A stretch of DNA of 47,244 nt, from contig JABIXC010000012.1 of assembly GCA_018666775.1 (NCBI GenBank), positions 1 to 47,244 of the forward strand. The letters are read 5' to 3'. Positions 18,502 through 29,200 of the stretch are shown in pieces (the first letter of the stretch is position 1; each line of letters starts with the position of its first letter). Made by a program: the position numbers and the translations under genes. This stretch comes from Rhodospirillales bacterium. GTDB taxonomy: Bacteria > Pseudomonadota > Alphaproteobacteria > SMXQ01. The notes under the pieces were generated by a model. It was given only the letters and a program-made list of their open reading frames with translations, did not search any database and was not told where the DNA came from.

Positions 18502-20722
18502 AGAGGAAGCTCATGGGGTCAATGTCGACCTGAATGCGCACACCCTTTCCGGGTCGCACAGCGCCAATCCAGGCCTTTAATACCGCTTGCAACACGGTAT
18601 TGCGGCTGGCTTTGACCAAAAACCGGCGCCGATGTCGGCCGCGCAGCAGCGCCAAAGCCGCCGGGGCCGGGCCCAGAATCTCCACGCCATCTACCTTTGG
18701 GCGCCCTCTACCCAACGCCCGCGCCGTTCCATCCACCTCTTTTTCAATGGGGCCTGATATAATGACTGCCGCTAACCGGCCAAAGGGGGGCATATGGGCA
18801 TATTCGCGCTCGGCCTTTTCTGCTGCCAGAAAAGCCGCGCGATCACCTTCGACCAACGCCGCCATCACATCATGTTCGGGCATATGGGTCTGGATCAAGA
18901 CCCGCCCGGGCTTTGATCCCCGCCCGGCGCGACCTGCGACCTGGGTCAAAAGCTGATGGGTTCGCTCAGACGCCCGCAAATCACCGCCGCTTAACCCCAA
19001 ATCCGCATCCACCACGCCCACCAGGGTCAAGTGTGGAAAATGATGCCCTTTGGCAATCACCTGTGTGCCGATCAAAATATCTACCCCACCCGTTGTAATC
19101 AGGCTGATCATCTCATCCATGGCGGATGCCCCGGTCATGGTGTCGCTGGCCATGATTCGGTGCCTTGCCGTTGGGAAAAGATTGGCAACCTCTTCTGCGA
19201 TGCGTTCAACACCGGGGCCGCAGGCAACAAAGCTTTCTTCCGCTTCACACTTTGGGCAGATTTCAGGCAGCCTGGGCGCATGGCCACAATGGTGACAGCT
19301 TAGCCTTGCGTTTGAACGATGTTCCACCAGCCAGGCGGAACAATTGGGACATTGCACCCGGTACCCACAGGCCCGGCACAAGGTCAACGGGGCATACCCC
19401 CGGCGATTGAGGAACAACAACACCTGTTCCCCCGCCGCCACGGTTTCACCAATGGCTTCAACCAGAGCGGGGGCCAGAAAATGCCCCGATGCGGGACGGT
19501 CTTCACGAAGATCAATCAAGGCAACCTCTGGCAAGACGGCATCCCCGATGCGTTCTGGCAATGCCAAAACGTGATACCGATCGCGTTCCACATTGACCAC
19601 CGTTTCCAACGACGGCGTTGCCGATGCCAGCACCACCGGGATAGACCCAAGGTTGGCGCGCACCACGGCCATGTCCCGGGCGTTATAAAAAACACCGTCT
19701 TCTTGTTTGTAAGAACCGTCATGTTCTTCATCGACCACCACCAGCCCAAGATCGGGAAAGGGCAAAAACAAGGCAGACCGCGCACCCACCACAACCTTTG
19801 CCGTGCCCTCGGCCACGGCGCGCCAGGTCTTGCGCCGGGTGGCTGGCGACAATTCCGAATGCCACAGTGCAGGGGCCACGCCAAAGCGCGTCTCAAACCT
19901 ATCAAGCCATTGGTTTGAAAGGGAAATTTCAGGAAGCAACACCAGCGCCTGATGGCCTTGTTTCAAGGCCTGCCCAATGGCTTCAAAATAAACCTCGGTC
20001 TTGCCCGAACCGGTTACCCCATCAAGCAGGGTCACCGAAAAGGCATCCGCCAATACCCGTTCGCGCAACACCCCTGCGGCCTGTTCCTGATCCGAGCTGA
20101 GCTGAAGCCCAACCTGATCTGGATCGGGAAGCGCAAAGGGCGGGGGGGGCGGTAAATCTGCCGACACCACCGCACCGGCAATTGCCAACCCCTTTATCAC
20201 CTGGGCAGACGCCCCGGTCTCTGCACGAATATCGGCAAGGGTTCGGGGCGCGCCATCGGGACCATCAGACAATAAATTCAAAACACGCGTTCGCGCAGGC
20301 GTCAGGCGAAAGCCATCAGGCTGAGACCAGCCCATTGAGCGTGCATATGCAGTAACGCCCTTTTCAGGGGACAATGCTTTTGGGGCAGACATGGCCATGC
20401 GCAGAACCGCACCGGGGGCCGCCACAGAATAATTTGCCACCCAATCAATAAAACGGCGCATGACATCGGGCAGTGGCGGTGCATCCAGAATTTCGATCAC
20501 ATCTTTAAGCCGGGCCGCATTGATGGGCTTTGCATCCTTTTCTGGATCACCTTCTCTAGCATCCCAAACCACGCCAATGCGTTCGCGTTTGCCCAAAGGC
20601 ACGCGGACAAAACTGCCAGGTTTAGGGGTTTGCCCCATCACCCGGTAATCAAACGCACCGGGCAACGCCAGCGGCAGTAGCACTGGCACCGTTTCTGGGA
20701 CATCTGAATTATTCAAGGTCAT
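18500..20722 (-). CDS. priA: Primosomal replication protein N' (PriA helicase)
   Basis: PriA restarts stalled replication forks. The N-terminal DNA-binding part contains LPGAFDYRVMGQTPKPGSFVRVPLG (in shorter conserved blocks). The helicase domain has Walker A GVTGSGKTEVY (about residues 235-245), DEEH as Walker B, and the C-terminal motifs GTQVIAKGHHFP and QVAGRAGRG. Between them are the zinc-binding cysteines CRACGYRVQCPNC and CHHCGH...CPKC. The product of 740 residues ends in the family's typical DPMSFL. It is divergent from tal. A weak terminator overlaps its stop codon. Confidence 0.97.
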   Translation of the reverse strand: MTLNNSDVPETVPVLLPLALPGAFDYRVMGQTPKPGSFVRVPLGKRERIGVVWDAREGDPEKDAKPINAARLKDVIEILDAPPLPDVMRRFIDWVANYSVAAPGAVLRMAMSAPKALSPEKGVTAYARSMGWSQPDGFRLTPARTRVLNLLSDGPDGAPRTLADIRAETGASAQVIKGLAIAGAVVSADLPPPPPFALPDPDQVGLQLSSDQEQAAGVLRERVLADAFSVTLLDGVTGSGKTEVYFEAIGQALKQGHQALVLLPEISLSNQWLDRFETRFGVAPALWHSELSPATRRKTWRAVAEGTAKVVVGARSALFLPFPDLGLVVVDEEHDGSYKQEDGVFYNARDMAVVRANLGSIPVVLASATPSLETVVNVERDRYHVLALPERIGDAVLPEVALIDLREDRPASGHFLAPALVEAIGETVAAGEQVLLFLNRRGYAPLTLCRACGYRVQCPNCSAWLVEHRSNARLSCHHCGHAPRLPEICPKCEAEESFVACGPGVERIAEEVANLFPTARHRIMASDTMTGASAMDEMISLITTGGVDILIGTQVIAKGHHFPHLTLVGVVDADLGLSGGDLRASERTHQLLTQVAGRAGRGSKPGRVLIQTHMPEHDVMAALVEGDRAAFLAAEKAEREYAHMPPFGRLAAVIISGPIEKEVDGTARALGRGRPKVDGVEILGPAPAALALLRGRHRRRFLVKASRNTVLQAVLKAWIGAVRPGKGVRIQVDIDPMSFL

Positions 20723-20781
20723 TTCATGTCGATCTGATCTGGCATGGGGTCATTGCATCGGGTACACTTTAGTCATCCTGT

Positions 20782-20809
20782 CCCGGTCGTGCCAAGAGAA
20801 CCGACCGGG
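20782..20809 (+). other. Stem-loop in the leader of the transaldolase gene
   Basis: CCCGGTCG at 20782-20789 and CGACCGGG at 20802-20809 form a perfect eight-base-pair stem with a 12-base loop. No T-run follows on either strand, so it is not a standard terminator. It lies between the divergent priA and tal genes, 37 bases before the tal ATG, and could be an mRNA structure or a protein-binding dyad. Confidence 0.4.
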
Positions 20810-20846
20810 GCGTCAAAAAATCAATCACGATCAGGTTTAACCAGAC

Positions 20847-21506
20847 ATGAAATTTTTTATCGATACCGCTGACATCAATGAAATTCGCGATCTTGTCGCA
20901 ACCGGTTTGGTTGATGGGGCCACCACCAACCCGTCCCTGATCGCCAAGGCCGGTGGTGATTTCAAGGAAACCATCGCCGAGATTTGCGGCATTGTTGACG
21001 GCCCCGTTTCCGCAGAAGTGGCGGCACTGGATAGTAAAACCATGATCGCAGAAGGCCGGTTACTGGCCAAAATTGCATCCAACGTCACCGTCAAGGTACC
21101 CCTGACGCCTGATGGGTTGCTCGCCTGTAAAACGCTGAGCGATGAAGGCACCCCGGTCAATGTCACCCTTTGTTTTTCTGCGGGCCAAGCCATCCTTGCC
21201 GCCAAAGCCGGGGCCACCTTTGTTTCCCCCTTTGTCGGACGCCTTGATGATATCGGCCTTGATGGCATGGATTTAATTGATGAAATTTGCACCATTTATC
21301 AGGCCCAGCCCGCCTTCAAGACCGAAGTTTTGGTGGCATCCATCCGGTCTGTCGGACACATCATCGAAGCGGCCAAAATGGGCGCCGAGGTTGCCACCAT
21401 CCCGCCAGCCGTACTGCGCCAACTTTACAATCATCCCCTGACCGACAAGGGGTTGGCTGCTTTTATGGCAGACTGGGAAAAAACCGGGCAAAGCGTTCTA
21501 GATTAG
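20847..21506 (+). CDS. tal: Transaldolase (small TalC/FSA-type subunit)
   Basis: The enzyme moves a dihydroxyacetone unit between sugar phosphates in the nonoxidative pentose phosphate pathway. The Schiff-base lysine is K83 in [11 protein letters not shown]. The N-terminal [13 protein letters not shown] and GATTNPSLI fit the small (~215 residue) class that includes fructose-6-phosphate aldolase. The residue that distinguishes the two activities in E. coli enzymes is Phe in transaldolase B and Tyr in FSA; here it is F129 in SPFVGR, favouring transaldolase. An AGG lies 11 bases before the ATG. DUF484 and xerC follow on the same strand, a conserved alphaproteobacterial order. Confidence 0.93.
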   Translation: MKFFIDTADINEIRDLVATGLVDGATTNPSLIAKAGGDFKETIAEICGIVDGPVSAEVAALDSKTMIAEGRLLAKIASNVTVKVPLTPDGLLACKTLSDEGTPVNVTLCFSAGQAILAAKAGATFVSPFVGRLDDIGLDGMDLIDEICTIYQAQPAFKTEVLVASIRSVGHIIEAAKMGAEVATIPPAVLRQLYNHPLTDKGLAAFMADWEKTGQSVLD

Positions 21507-21511
21507 AGATT

Positions 21512-22273
21512 ATGGATAAATCCACGACAAACCCTTCAGAAATTTCGGATAAACCGGACCCTAAAAAGGCCGAAACGCCCCAACAGCAGGCCACGCCCAG
21601 CTATGGCGACATCAAGGCGTTTCTCGGGGCCAACCCCGGTTATCTCGCCAAACATCCTAAAATCCTCGATGCCATTGCGCCCGAACGCCGCCACATCGAT
21701 GATGACAATATCGCGGATTTCCAAAGCATTCTCATCGATCGCTTGCGGGCAGAAAACGACCAGTTGGCATCTGAACATGCGACACTGATCGCCACATCGC
21801 GCGCCAATATGACCACCCAGTCCCGCATCCATGCAGGGGCATTGGCACTGTTGGAAGCGCGCAGCTTTAACGACCTGATTCAGGCCATCACCACAGACCT
21901 TGCCGTGAAGCTTGATGTCGATGTCGTCCGGTTGATGGTCGAAGATGAAAACGGCGTTGGCGGCAACAGCATCTCAGGCATCCACATGGTCATGCCGGGC
22001 GATATTGATGCCTTGATGCAGGATGACCGCGATATCGTATTGCGCCAAAACATTGAAGGCGAAAAATCTATTTATGGCAGCGCATCCGGTCTGGTGCGCT
22101 CCGAAGCCCTGCTCCGGCTTCATGCCAGCCCCGATTCCCCAACGGGCATGCTGGCAATCGGGTCGCGCCACAAGGACCGGTTTGACCCCGGTCAGGGCAC
22201 CGAGCTTTTGGGCTTCCTTGCCCGCACCCTTGAACTTTGTATTCGCACATGGCTGGGTCTGCCCCGCAAATAA
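21512..22273 (+). CDS. DUF484 family protein
   Basis: DUF484 proteins are GAF-like cytoplasmic proteins commonly encoded directly before xerC; their role is not established. The 253-residue product starts at the ATG at 21512, with GAGA just upstream. The first ~30 residues are polar and disordered-looking. The domain then contains DIKAFLGANPGYLAKHPKIL, the family's N-terminal hallmark, a short coiled coil (RLRAENDQLASEHATLIATS), and a GAF-like half ending LLGFLARTLELCIRTWL. The upstream open frame lies inside tal and is ignored. The stop lies inside xerC (25-base overlap). Confidence 0.9.
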   Translation: MDKSTTNPSEISDKPDPKKAETPQQQATPSYGDIKAFLGANPGYLAKHPKILDAIAPERRHIDDDNIADFQSILIDRLRAENDQLASEHATLIATSRANMTTQSRIHAGALALLEARSFNDLIQAITTDLAVKLDVDVVRLMVEDENGVGGNSISGIHMVMPGDIDALMQDDRDIVLRQNIEGEKSIYGSASGLVRSEALLRLHASPDSPTGMLAIGSRHKDRFDPGQGTELLGFLARTLELCIRTWLGLPRK

Positions 22274-23214
22274 CGCCGACCCAATTTTTGACCGCCGATC
22301 CAGAATTACGATCGGCCATTGGGTCTTGGTCTGCCTGGCTCGCCCATGAACGCCGCGCGTCCACCCATACCCTGTCCGCCTACAGCCATGATCTTTCTGA
22401 TTTTCTGGAATTTTTATTTGGCCATCTGGGCGATGGGCTGATCGGGCTTCAAACCCTGAACCTTATCAGCACCCGTGATTTCAGGGCATGGCTGGCGGCC
22501 CGGGCGGCACGCGGCATGGCAAAGGCGTCTACGGCACGGGCGTTGTCGACCCTTCGGGGATTTTTCCGTTGGCTGGAACGCAGTGATCTGGTTCACAATC
22601 AGGCGCTTAATACGCTCCGGACGCCAAAATTACCAAAAACAGTGCCCAAGGCACTTTCAGAAAACGAAGCCCTTCGCACCATTGTTGCCGCGCGTGAAAT
22701 GGCCAAAGAACCCTGGGTCGGCAAACGCGATATGGCACTTTTGATCCTGCTATATGGTGCCGGATTGCGCATTGGTGAAGCCCTGTCGCTTAACCACTCG
22801 GAAACCCCAAGAGGCCCCAGCATGCGCATCACCGGCAAGGGCGACAAAGAACGCGTGGTCCCGGTCCTGCCGGTGGTGGTAGACGCCATTGCGGATTATC
22901 TGGATGCGTGCCCCCATGAATTAGGCCCCGATGACCCCCTGTTTGTGGGCGTGCGCGGCAAACGCCTTCAGGCATCCCCCGTGCAGGCGTTGGTCCGAAA
23001 ACTACGCAATGCGTTGGGGTTGGCCCAAACCGCAACGCCCCATGCACTGCGCCATTCCTTTGCCACACATCTTTTGGCAGGTGGCGGCGATCTGCGCACC
23101 ATTCAGGAATTGCTGGGCCATGCGTCCCTGACCACAACCCAGCGCTACACCGCAGTCGACACGGCGCGATTGGCTGAGGTTTATCGCGATGCCCATCCAC
23201 GGGCACGGCGATAA
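22249..23214 (+). CDS. xerC: Tyrosine recombinase XerC
   Basis: XerC acts with XerD at dif to resolve chromosome dimers. The N-terminal SAM-like core-binding domain (about residues 20-110) is followed by the catalytic domain. All active-site residues are visible: R in GAGLRIGEAL, K in GKGDKERVVP, H-x-x-R in HALRHSFATH, H in LLGHASL, and the nucleophile Y300 in TTTQRYTAV. The ATG at 22249 is preferred; the TTG at 22237 would add four residues. The DUF484-xerC context and absence of other mobile-element genes make it the housekeeping enzyme. It converges with the following minus-strand gene after 4 bases. Confidence 0.93.
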   Translation: MAGSAPQITPTQFLTADPELRSAIGSWSAWLAHERRASTHTLSAYSHDLSDFLEFLFGHLGDGLIGLQTLNLISTRDFRAWLAARAARGMAKASTARALSTLRGFFRWLERSDLVHNQALNTLRTPKLPKTVPKALSENEALRTIVAAREMAKEPWVGKRDMALLILLYGAGLRIGEALSLNHSETPRGPSMRITGKGDKERVVPVLPVVVDAIADYLDACPHELGPDDPLFVGVRGKRLQASPVQALVRKLRNALGLAQTATPHALRHSFATHLLAGGGDLRTIQELLGHASLTTTQRYTAVDTARLAEVYRDAHPRARR

Positions 23215-23218
23215 GGCT

Positions 23219-23494
23219 TTATTTCTTTTTGCGGAATTTTTTAAACAGGCCGCCTTGTGCAAATTTTGCGGCACGGGCTTCGGCGCTATCAAACATGGCA
23301 CCGTATTTGGGATAGCGTTTCTTCAACCGTATTTTCAACAATCTGAAACGCGGGTGGGCTTTCGCCAGCAAGATCAGACCCACGCATAAAAACAAAATGC
23401 CCTGTAAGATGGGCAGAAACAGGCCAAGCACCCCCAGGACCAGGAACACACAGCCCCCGACCATGAACCAACGGCGTTTTGCAGCCAATGTCAT
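23219..23494 (-). CDS. Small two-helix membrane protein, PGPGW-like
   Basis: The 91-residue product has two hydrophobic segments (about residues 9-24 and 29-45) forming a hairpin: VFLVLGVLGLFLPILQGILF and the following FLCVGLILLAKAHPRFR. This resembles the putative transmembrane PGPGW family, whose function is unknown. The C-terminal part is basic and ends LFKKFRKKK. The ATG at 23494 is chosen because GAAGGG lies 9 bases upstream; a TTG at 23515 would add seven residues. It lies 39 bases after lpdA on the same strand and may be the last gene of the TCA operon. Confidence 0.75.
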   Translation of the reverse strand: MTLAAKRRWFMVGGCVFLVLGVLGLFLPILQGILFLCVGLILLAKAHPRFRLLKIRLKKRYPKYGAMFDSAEARAAKFAQGGLFKKFRKKK

Positions 23495-23533
23495 GACAAT
23501 GATCCCTTCAGGCAAGCATCAAATGAGGATAAT

Positions 23534-24958
23534 TTAGGCGTGAATCGCGCGTCCAGCAACCGCCATCGCCGCTTCTTTGACCGCTTCGTTCAGGCTGGGA
23601 TGGGCATGGCAGGTGCGCGCGATGTCTTCGGCCGATGCGCCAAATTCCATCGCCAACACCAATTCTGCAATCAAGGTGCCCGCATCCTCACCCACAATAT
23701 GGACCCCCAAAACCCGGTCCGTTTTGGCATCGGCCAGAATTTTAACAAATCCGTCTGAGGTGCCATTGGCCCGTGCCCGGGAATTGGCCATGAACGGAAA
23801 CTTGCCCGTGGTGTAAGCCACGGAGGCAGCCTTTAATTCTTCTTCTGATCTGCCAACGGATGCGGCTTCTGGTGCGGTGTAAACCACGCCCGGAATGGCA
23901 TCATAATTCACATGGGCGGTTTGACCGGCGATGATTTCCGCTGCCGCCATCCCTTCGTCTTCTGCCTTGTGCGCCAACATCGGCCCATCAATGACATCGC
24001 CAATGGCATAAATGCCGGCCACATTGGTGGCAAAATTTCCGGTTGTTTTAATGCGCCCGCGGTCATCCATTTCAACGCCCGCTTCTTTCAGGCCCAGCCC
24101 ATGGGTATAGGGCACGCGGCCAATGGCCACCAAAACCACATCGCAATTGATGTCTTCTTGATCCCCACCCTTGGCGGGTGACACTGTCAGGGTGACGCCC
24201 TTGCTGGTGCTTTTTGCAGCCATAACCTTGGTGCCAAGTTTGAAATCCATGCCTTGGGTGCCAAGAATTTTCTGCATGGATTTACCCACTTCTGCATCCA
24301 TGGTGGGCAGAATGGTGTCGAGAAATTCTATCACCGTAATTTTAGCGCCCAACCGGCCCCAGACCGATGCCATTTCAAGGCCGATAACACCGCCACCAAC
24401 CACCACCAGATGCTTCGGCACCTTTTTCAAGGCCAGCGCACCAGTGGAAGAAACGATTTTCTTTTCATCAATTTCCACACCGGGCAGGCGGGCCACATCG
24501 GAACCCGTTGCGATTAGAATATTTTTGGCGCCATATGTTTCGGGTTTGCCTTTATCAGGGCTGACTGTGACTGATCCCGGTGCGCTCACCGCACCTTTGC
24601 CTTTAAGCCAGGTCACCTTGTTTTTCTTGAACAGAAATTCGATGCCCTTGGTCAGGTCGACCACCACCTTGTCTTTATGCTTTTGCATGGCCCCAACATC
24701 AATGGCAACGCCACTGGCCTTGATGCCGTGGGGTGCCAGATCCGATTTGGTCTGGGCATAGAGTTCGGAAGAATGCAAAAGCGCCTTGGATGGGATACAG
24801 CCAACGTTCAGGCAGGTGCCGCCCAAGGTATCGCGGCGTTCAACACAGGCCGTCTTCAAGCCCAATTGCGCCGCACGGATGGCGGCAACATAGCCGCCCG
24901 GGCCGCCGCCAATAACAACAAGATCAAAAGCATCGGGAGTATCAGCCATATCAGACAT
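23534..24958 (-). CDS. lpdA: Dihydrolipoyl dehydrogenase (E3)
   Basis: E3 reoxidises the lipoyl group of the 2-oxoglutarate dehydrogenase complex, passing electrons to NAD via FAD. The FAD motif [13 protein letters not shown] lies near residues 14-26. The redox disulfide is C49/C54 in GGTCLNVGC. The NAD-binding [11 protein letters not shown] is central. The catalytic His/Glu pair is H453 and E458 in HAHPSLNEA near the C-terminus. Length 474 is normal. The ATG overlaps the sucB stop by eight bases; an ATG three codons later is an alternative. Location makes it the E3 of the OGDH complex, possibly shared with pyruvate dehydrogenase. Confidence 0.97.
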   Translation of the reverse strand: MSDMADTPDAFDLVVIGGGPGGYVAAIRAAQLGLKTACVERRDTLGGTCLNVGCIPSKALLHSSELYAQTKSDLAPHGIKASGVAIDVGAMQKHKDKVVVDLTKGIEFLFKKNKVTWLKGKGAVSAPGSVTVSPDKGKPETYGAKNILIATGSDVARLPGVEIDEKKIVSSTGALALKKVPKHLVVVGGGVIGLEMASVWGRLGAKITVIEFLDTILPTMDAEVGKSMQKILGTQGMDFKLGTKVMAAKSTSKGVTLTVSPAKGGDQEDINCDVVLVAIGRVPYTHGLGLKEAGVEMDDRGRIKTTGNFATNVAGIYAIGDVIDGPMLAHKAEDEGMAAAEIIAGQTAHVNYDAIPGVVYTAPEAASVGRSEEELKAASVAYTTGKFPFMANSRARANGTSDGFVKILADAKTDRVLGVHIVGEDAGTLIAELVLAMEFGASAEDIARTCHAHPSLNEAVKEAAMAVAGRAIHA

Positions 24959-26201
24959 CCAACAAAATGCGTTCAGGCGCTTCGAGGCAATCTTTCACCC
25001 GGCAAAGGAAGGTAACGGCTTCGCGGCCATCGACCATGCGATGATCATAGGAAAGGGCCAAATTCATCATCGGGCGGATCACAACCTCATCATTAATGGC
25101 AATGGGCCGTTTGACGATGGAGTGCATGCCTAAAATTCCCGATTGCGGGGGGTTCAGAATGGGCGTCGATAAAAGTGATCCGTAAATGCCGCCATTGGTG
25201 ATGGTAAACGTGCCCCCGGTCAGGTCATCCATGCCAAGCTTGCCACCTCGGGCACGCACAGCAAGATCAATAATTTCAGCCTCAATTTCGCCAAAACTTT
25301 TGAGATCCGCATCGCGCAGCACAGGCACCATCAGGCCCTGTTCGGTGCCCACGGCAACGCCGATATCGTAATGGTTTTTGTAAACGATTTCGTCGCCATC
25401 AATTTGTGCATTCACTTCCGGAATTTCTTTCAAGGCAACCACGCACGCCTTCACAAAGAAAGACATGAAGCCAAGCTTTACCCCATGTTTCTTCGTGAAC
25501 GAATCCTGGACCTGAGAGCGGGTTTTCATAATCACGCTCATGTCTGCTTCGTTGAACGTGGTCAGCATGGCCGCCGTGTTCTGGGCCTCTTTCAGGCGCT
25601 CTGCGATGCGTTTGCGCAGACGGGTCATTTTTACCCGTTCTTCACGGGGGCCAGCAGAGGCGGCAACAGAGGCGACAGCTTCGCCTGATGGTGCGGGTGC
25701 GGGTGCGGGTACTGGTTCTGCACTCCCATCCATCGCCGCTAAAACATCGCCTTTGGTCAACCGTCCATCCTTGCCTGTGGCTGGGATGGTTGCGGGATCA
25801 AGGCCATTGTCATCCACCAGTTTGCGCACAGCTGGTGACAGCCCCATGTCTGCATTGGCAGATGCTGCTTTGGGCGCGGGGGCTGGTGCGGGGGCTGGTT
25901 CAGGTGCCTTTTCAGCTTTTGGTTCTTCTTTTGGTTCTGGTGCTGCTTTTTTGGCTGGCGCGCCGCCTTCTTCAATGCTGCCCAAAACAGCACCGACATC
26001 AACTTCGGCACCGGCTTCATGAATAATTTCCGATAACACCCCGGCACTTTTTGCATTCACTTCAACCGAAACCTTGTCGGTTTCCAGTTCCACCAGCGGT
26101 TCATCCACGGCAATCGCATCACCGGGTGCTTTGAACCATTTGGCAACGGTTGCCTCGGTCACGGATTCACCCAATGCAGGAACGACAATTTGCTGTGTCA
26201 T
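24951..26201 (-). CDS. sucB: 2-oxoglutarate dehydrogenase E2, dihydrolipoyl succinyltransferase
   Basis: E2 transfers the succinyl group to CoA and forms the core of the complex. The single lipoyl domain (residues 1-80) has its lipoylation site at K43 in [10 protein letters not shown] Pro/Ala/Glu-rich linker follows (about 80-115), then the E3-binding domain ([17 protein letters not shown]), a second flexible linker and the catalytic domain. The catalytic motif is H387 and D391 in DHRMVDG. Length 416 is normal. The ATG directly abuts the sucA stop, so translation is probably coupled. Confidence 0.98.
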   Translation of the reverse strand: MTQQIVVPALGESVTEATVAKWFKAPGDAIAVDEPLVELETDKVSVEVNAKSAGVLSEIIHEAGAEVDVGAVLGSIEEGGAPAKKAAPEPKEEPKAEKAPEPAPAPAPAPKAASANADMGLSPAVRKLVDDNGLDPATIPATGKDGRLTKGDVLAAMDGSAEPVPAPAPAPSGEAVASVAASAGPREERVKMTRLRKRIAERLKEAQNTAAMLTTFNEADMSVIMKTRSQVQDSFTKKHGVKLGFMSFFVKACVVALKEIPEVNAQIDGDEIVYKNHYDIGVAVGTEQGLMVPVLRDADLKSFGEIEAEIIDLAVRARGGKLGMDDLTGGTFTITNGGIYGSLLSTPILNPPQSGILGMHSIVKRPIAINDEVVIRPMMNLALSYDHRMVDGREAVTFLCRVKDCLEAPERILLDV

Positions 26202-29200
26202 TTATTTCACCTTTGCCTTTGCTTTTTTTCCCGCTTTTTTTCCCACTTTTTTTGGAGTCTTGCTGGCTGTTTTGGCCGAGCGAGCACGGGCACGCGTTTT
26301 TTCGGTGTTTTCCGGATGCCGTGCACCCGCACGGGCGGCACTGGCACCGGCATCGCCGGTAATGGTCAGGGCGCAATCGATCAAGGCCGCTTGTTCGGCC
26401 AGATGGCGTTTCATAAGCCCGGTCGCGGTCGATGCCGATTCAACCCGGCCCGCGTAACCCGGGCGAGTGGCTGTGACATCAAGGGTCGAGAGGATATCTT
26501 CGATGCGCCGATCAACAAATGTCCACGCCCCCATATTCCAGGGTTCTTCCTGACACCACACGACATCGGCATTGGGATAGCGCATAAATTCAACGGACAA
26601 GGTGCGCACGGGGAAGGGATAAATTTGTTCCACGCGAACAATGGCAATATCATCAATGCCCCGTTCCGCGCGTTCGGCCAGAATGTCGTAATAGATTTTG
26701 CCGGTACACAAAACAATGCGGCGCACTTTGTCATCGGCCACCAGTTTTTCCGTTTCACCCAACACCCGGTGGAACGTGGTTCCGGTTTCCATGTCGCTGA
26801 GATCAGAAACGCACAATTTATGACGCAGCAATGATTTCGGCGTCATGATAATCAGGGGTTTTCGGAAATTGCGGCGCACCTGGCGGCGCAAGACATGATA
26901 ATAATTGGCTGGCGTGGTGCAATTGACCACCTGCCAGTTGTCTTCGGCACAAAGTTGCAGATAACGCTCCAACCGCGCCGATGAATGTTCTGGGCCCTGG
27001 CCTTCATAGCCATGGGGCAACAGCATCACCAGCCCCGACATGCGCAGCCATTTGCTTTCGCCCGAACACAGGAACTGATCGATGATCACCTGTGCGCCGT
27101 TTGCAAAATCGCCAAACTGCGCTTCCCACAGAACAAGGGAATTGGGATCGGTAATGGAATAGCCATATTCAAACCCCAGAACCGATGCTTCAGAGAGTGG
27201 GCTATCGATGACTTCAAACGTGGCCTGATCTTCGTCCAGATTGGCCAGCGGAATAAAGCGTTCTTCGGTATTTTGGTCAACCAGAACGGAATGGCGTTGC
27301 GAAAAAGTGCCGCGCCCGGAATCCTGGCCCGAAAGACGCACCGATGTGCCTTCCAAAACCAGCGTCCCAAAGGCCAATGCCTCTGCCGTTGACCAATCAA
27401 CGCCCTTGCCGGTTTCAAACATTTTGGCCTTGGCCTTGAGCTGGCGCTCAATACGGGAATGAACCGCAAGGGTGCCCGGTACGCGCACCAGCCCTTTTGC
27501 GACCTTTTTCAGAAAGCTCGGCTGAACGGCGGTTTGACCACGGCGGTCTTCGCCCGATGCAATTTCGAATCCCGTCCATGCGCCTTCCAGCCAATCGGCC
27601 TTGTTTGGCTTGAACGAGGTAGATGCTTCAAAATCGACTTCCAGTTCTGCACGGAAAGCCGCAATTTCGGCACTGGATTCTTCTTTTGTCATAACCCCGC
27701 TTGCGGCAAGGTGCGCTGCATACAGTTCAACCACCGGGGGATGCTCGGCGATGCGCTGATACATCAAGGGCTGGGTAAAGGAAGGCTCATCCCCTTCGTT
27801 ATGGCCAAAACGGCGATAACAGAACATGTCGATGACCACGTCTTTTTTAAATTTTGCCCGGTATTCCGTAGCAATTCTGGCAACATGCACTACGGCTTCG
27901 GGATCATCGCCATTCACGTGCAGGGTTGGTGCCTGAATGGCCTTTGCCATGTCTGACGGGTAAGGCGAAGACCGGCTGTAATGGGGTGAGGTGGTAAATC
28001 CGATTTGATTGTTAACAATCAAATGCACCGTGCCCCCGGATCGATAGCCTTTAAGATCTGATAGCGTAAAGGTTTCGGCCACCGGGCCTTGGCCCGCAAA
28101 GGATGCATCGCCATGCATCAAAATTCCCATGACCTGTTCGCGTTCAACATCGCCGCGCTGGGCCTGCTTGGCTCGAACCTTCCCTACCACCACCGGGTCC
28201 ACTGCTTCTAAATGCGATGGGTTGGCGGCCAGAGACAAATGTAGCTTACGGCCATCAAATTCCCGGTCTGCAGACGTGCCAAGATGATATTTCACATCGC
28301 CTGATCCCTGCACATCATCGGGATTGGCAGCACTGCCCTGAAATTCGGAAAAGATCGCCCTAAAGGGTTTTCCCATGATATTCGCCAAAACGTTTAGCCG
28401 CCCGCGATGGGGCATGCCAAAGATAATTTCTTCCACACCCAGACGGGACGCCGAATGCATGATTTCCTCCAGGGCCGAAACCATGGCTTCGCCACCATCA
28501 ACGCCAAAGCGTTTGGTGCCGGTGTGTTTAACGTGAAGGAAATGCTCAAATTCCTGAGCCCGAACCAAATGACTGAAAATTTTACGCTTTTCATCGGCGC
28601 TGAAATCCGGCTGGTTTCGCGTACTTTCCACCCGTTCCTGAATCCAGGCTTTTTCATCGGGCGTTTGAATGTGCATGAATTCAACACCGACCTTGCCGCA
28701 ATACGTGGCCCGAACAATCGCCAAAATTTCACGCAAGGTCGCGGTTTCCAAACCCAACACATGATCAATAAATATATCGCGATCATAATCAGCTTCGCTA
28801 AACCCATAGGCTTCGGGGTCCAGTTCGGGATGGGTGCCGTTGTCTTCAATGCCCAAGGGATCAAGATCGGCCATTAAATGCCCGCGCACGCGATAGGCAC
28901 GGATCAGCATCAAGGCCCGAATGGTATCAAGGGTGGCGTGCCTTACGGCCTCTGCATCCAACGCCGGACCAGAACCAGATGACGGTGACTTTTCCAAAGG
29001 GGCCGACAACTGTTCATCGGGCACATCCCGTGTGGTGCGCGGCGCCCAGCTGGCACCTTCGATTTCTTTCAGGGCTTCGGTGGCGTTTTCTTCAAGGCCC
29101 GAAAAATAGGCCTGCCAATCGGGATCAACCGACGAAGAATCCTTCAGATATCGGGCGTAAAGGTTTTCAATGAAGGCCGTGTTAGGCCCTGACAGAAAGC

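Noticed and set aside
19319-19918. Plus-strand frame of about 200 codons inside priA
   Set aside because: It is opposite a conserved helicase domain, has His/Gln-rich composition typical of a shadow frame and no credible ribosome binding site.
20782-20809. Terminator between priA and tal
   Set aside because: The two genes are divergent and neither side of the stem has a T-run.
22249-23214. Integrase of a mobile element
   Set aside because: The tyrosine recombinase sits in the conserved DUF484-xerC arrangement among housekeeping genes, with no attachment site, tRNA or phage genes nearby.
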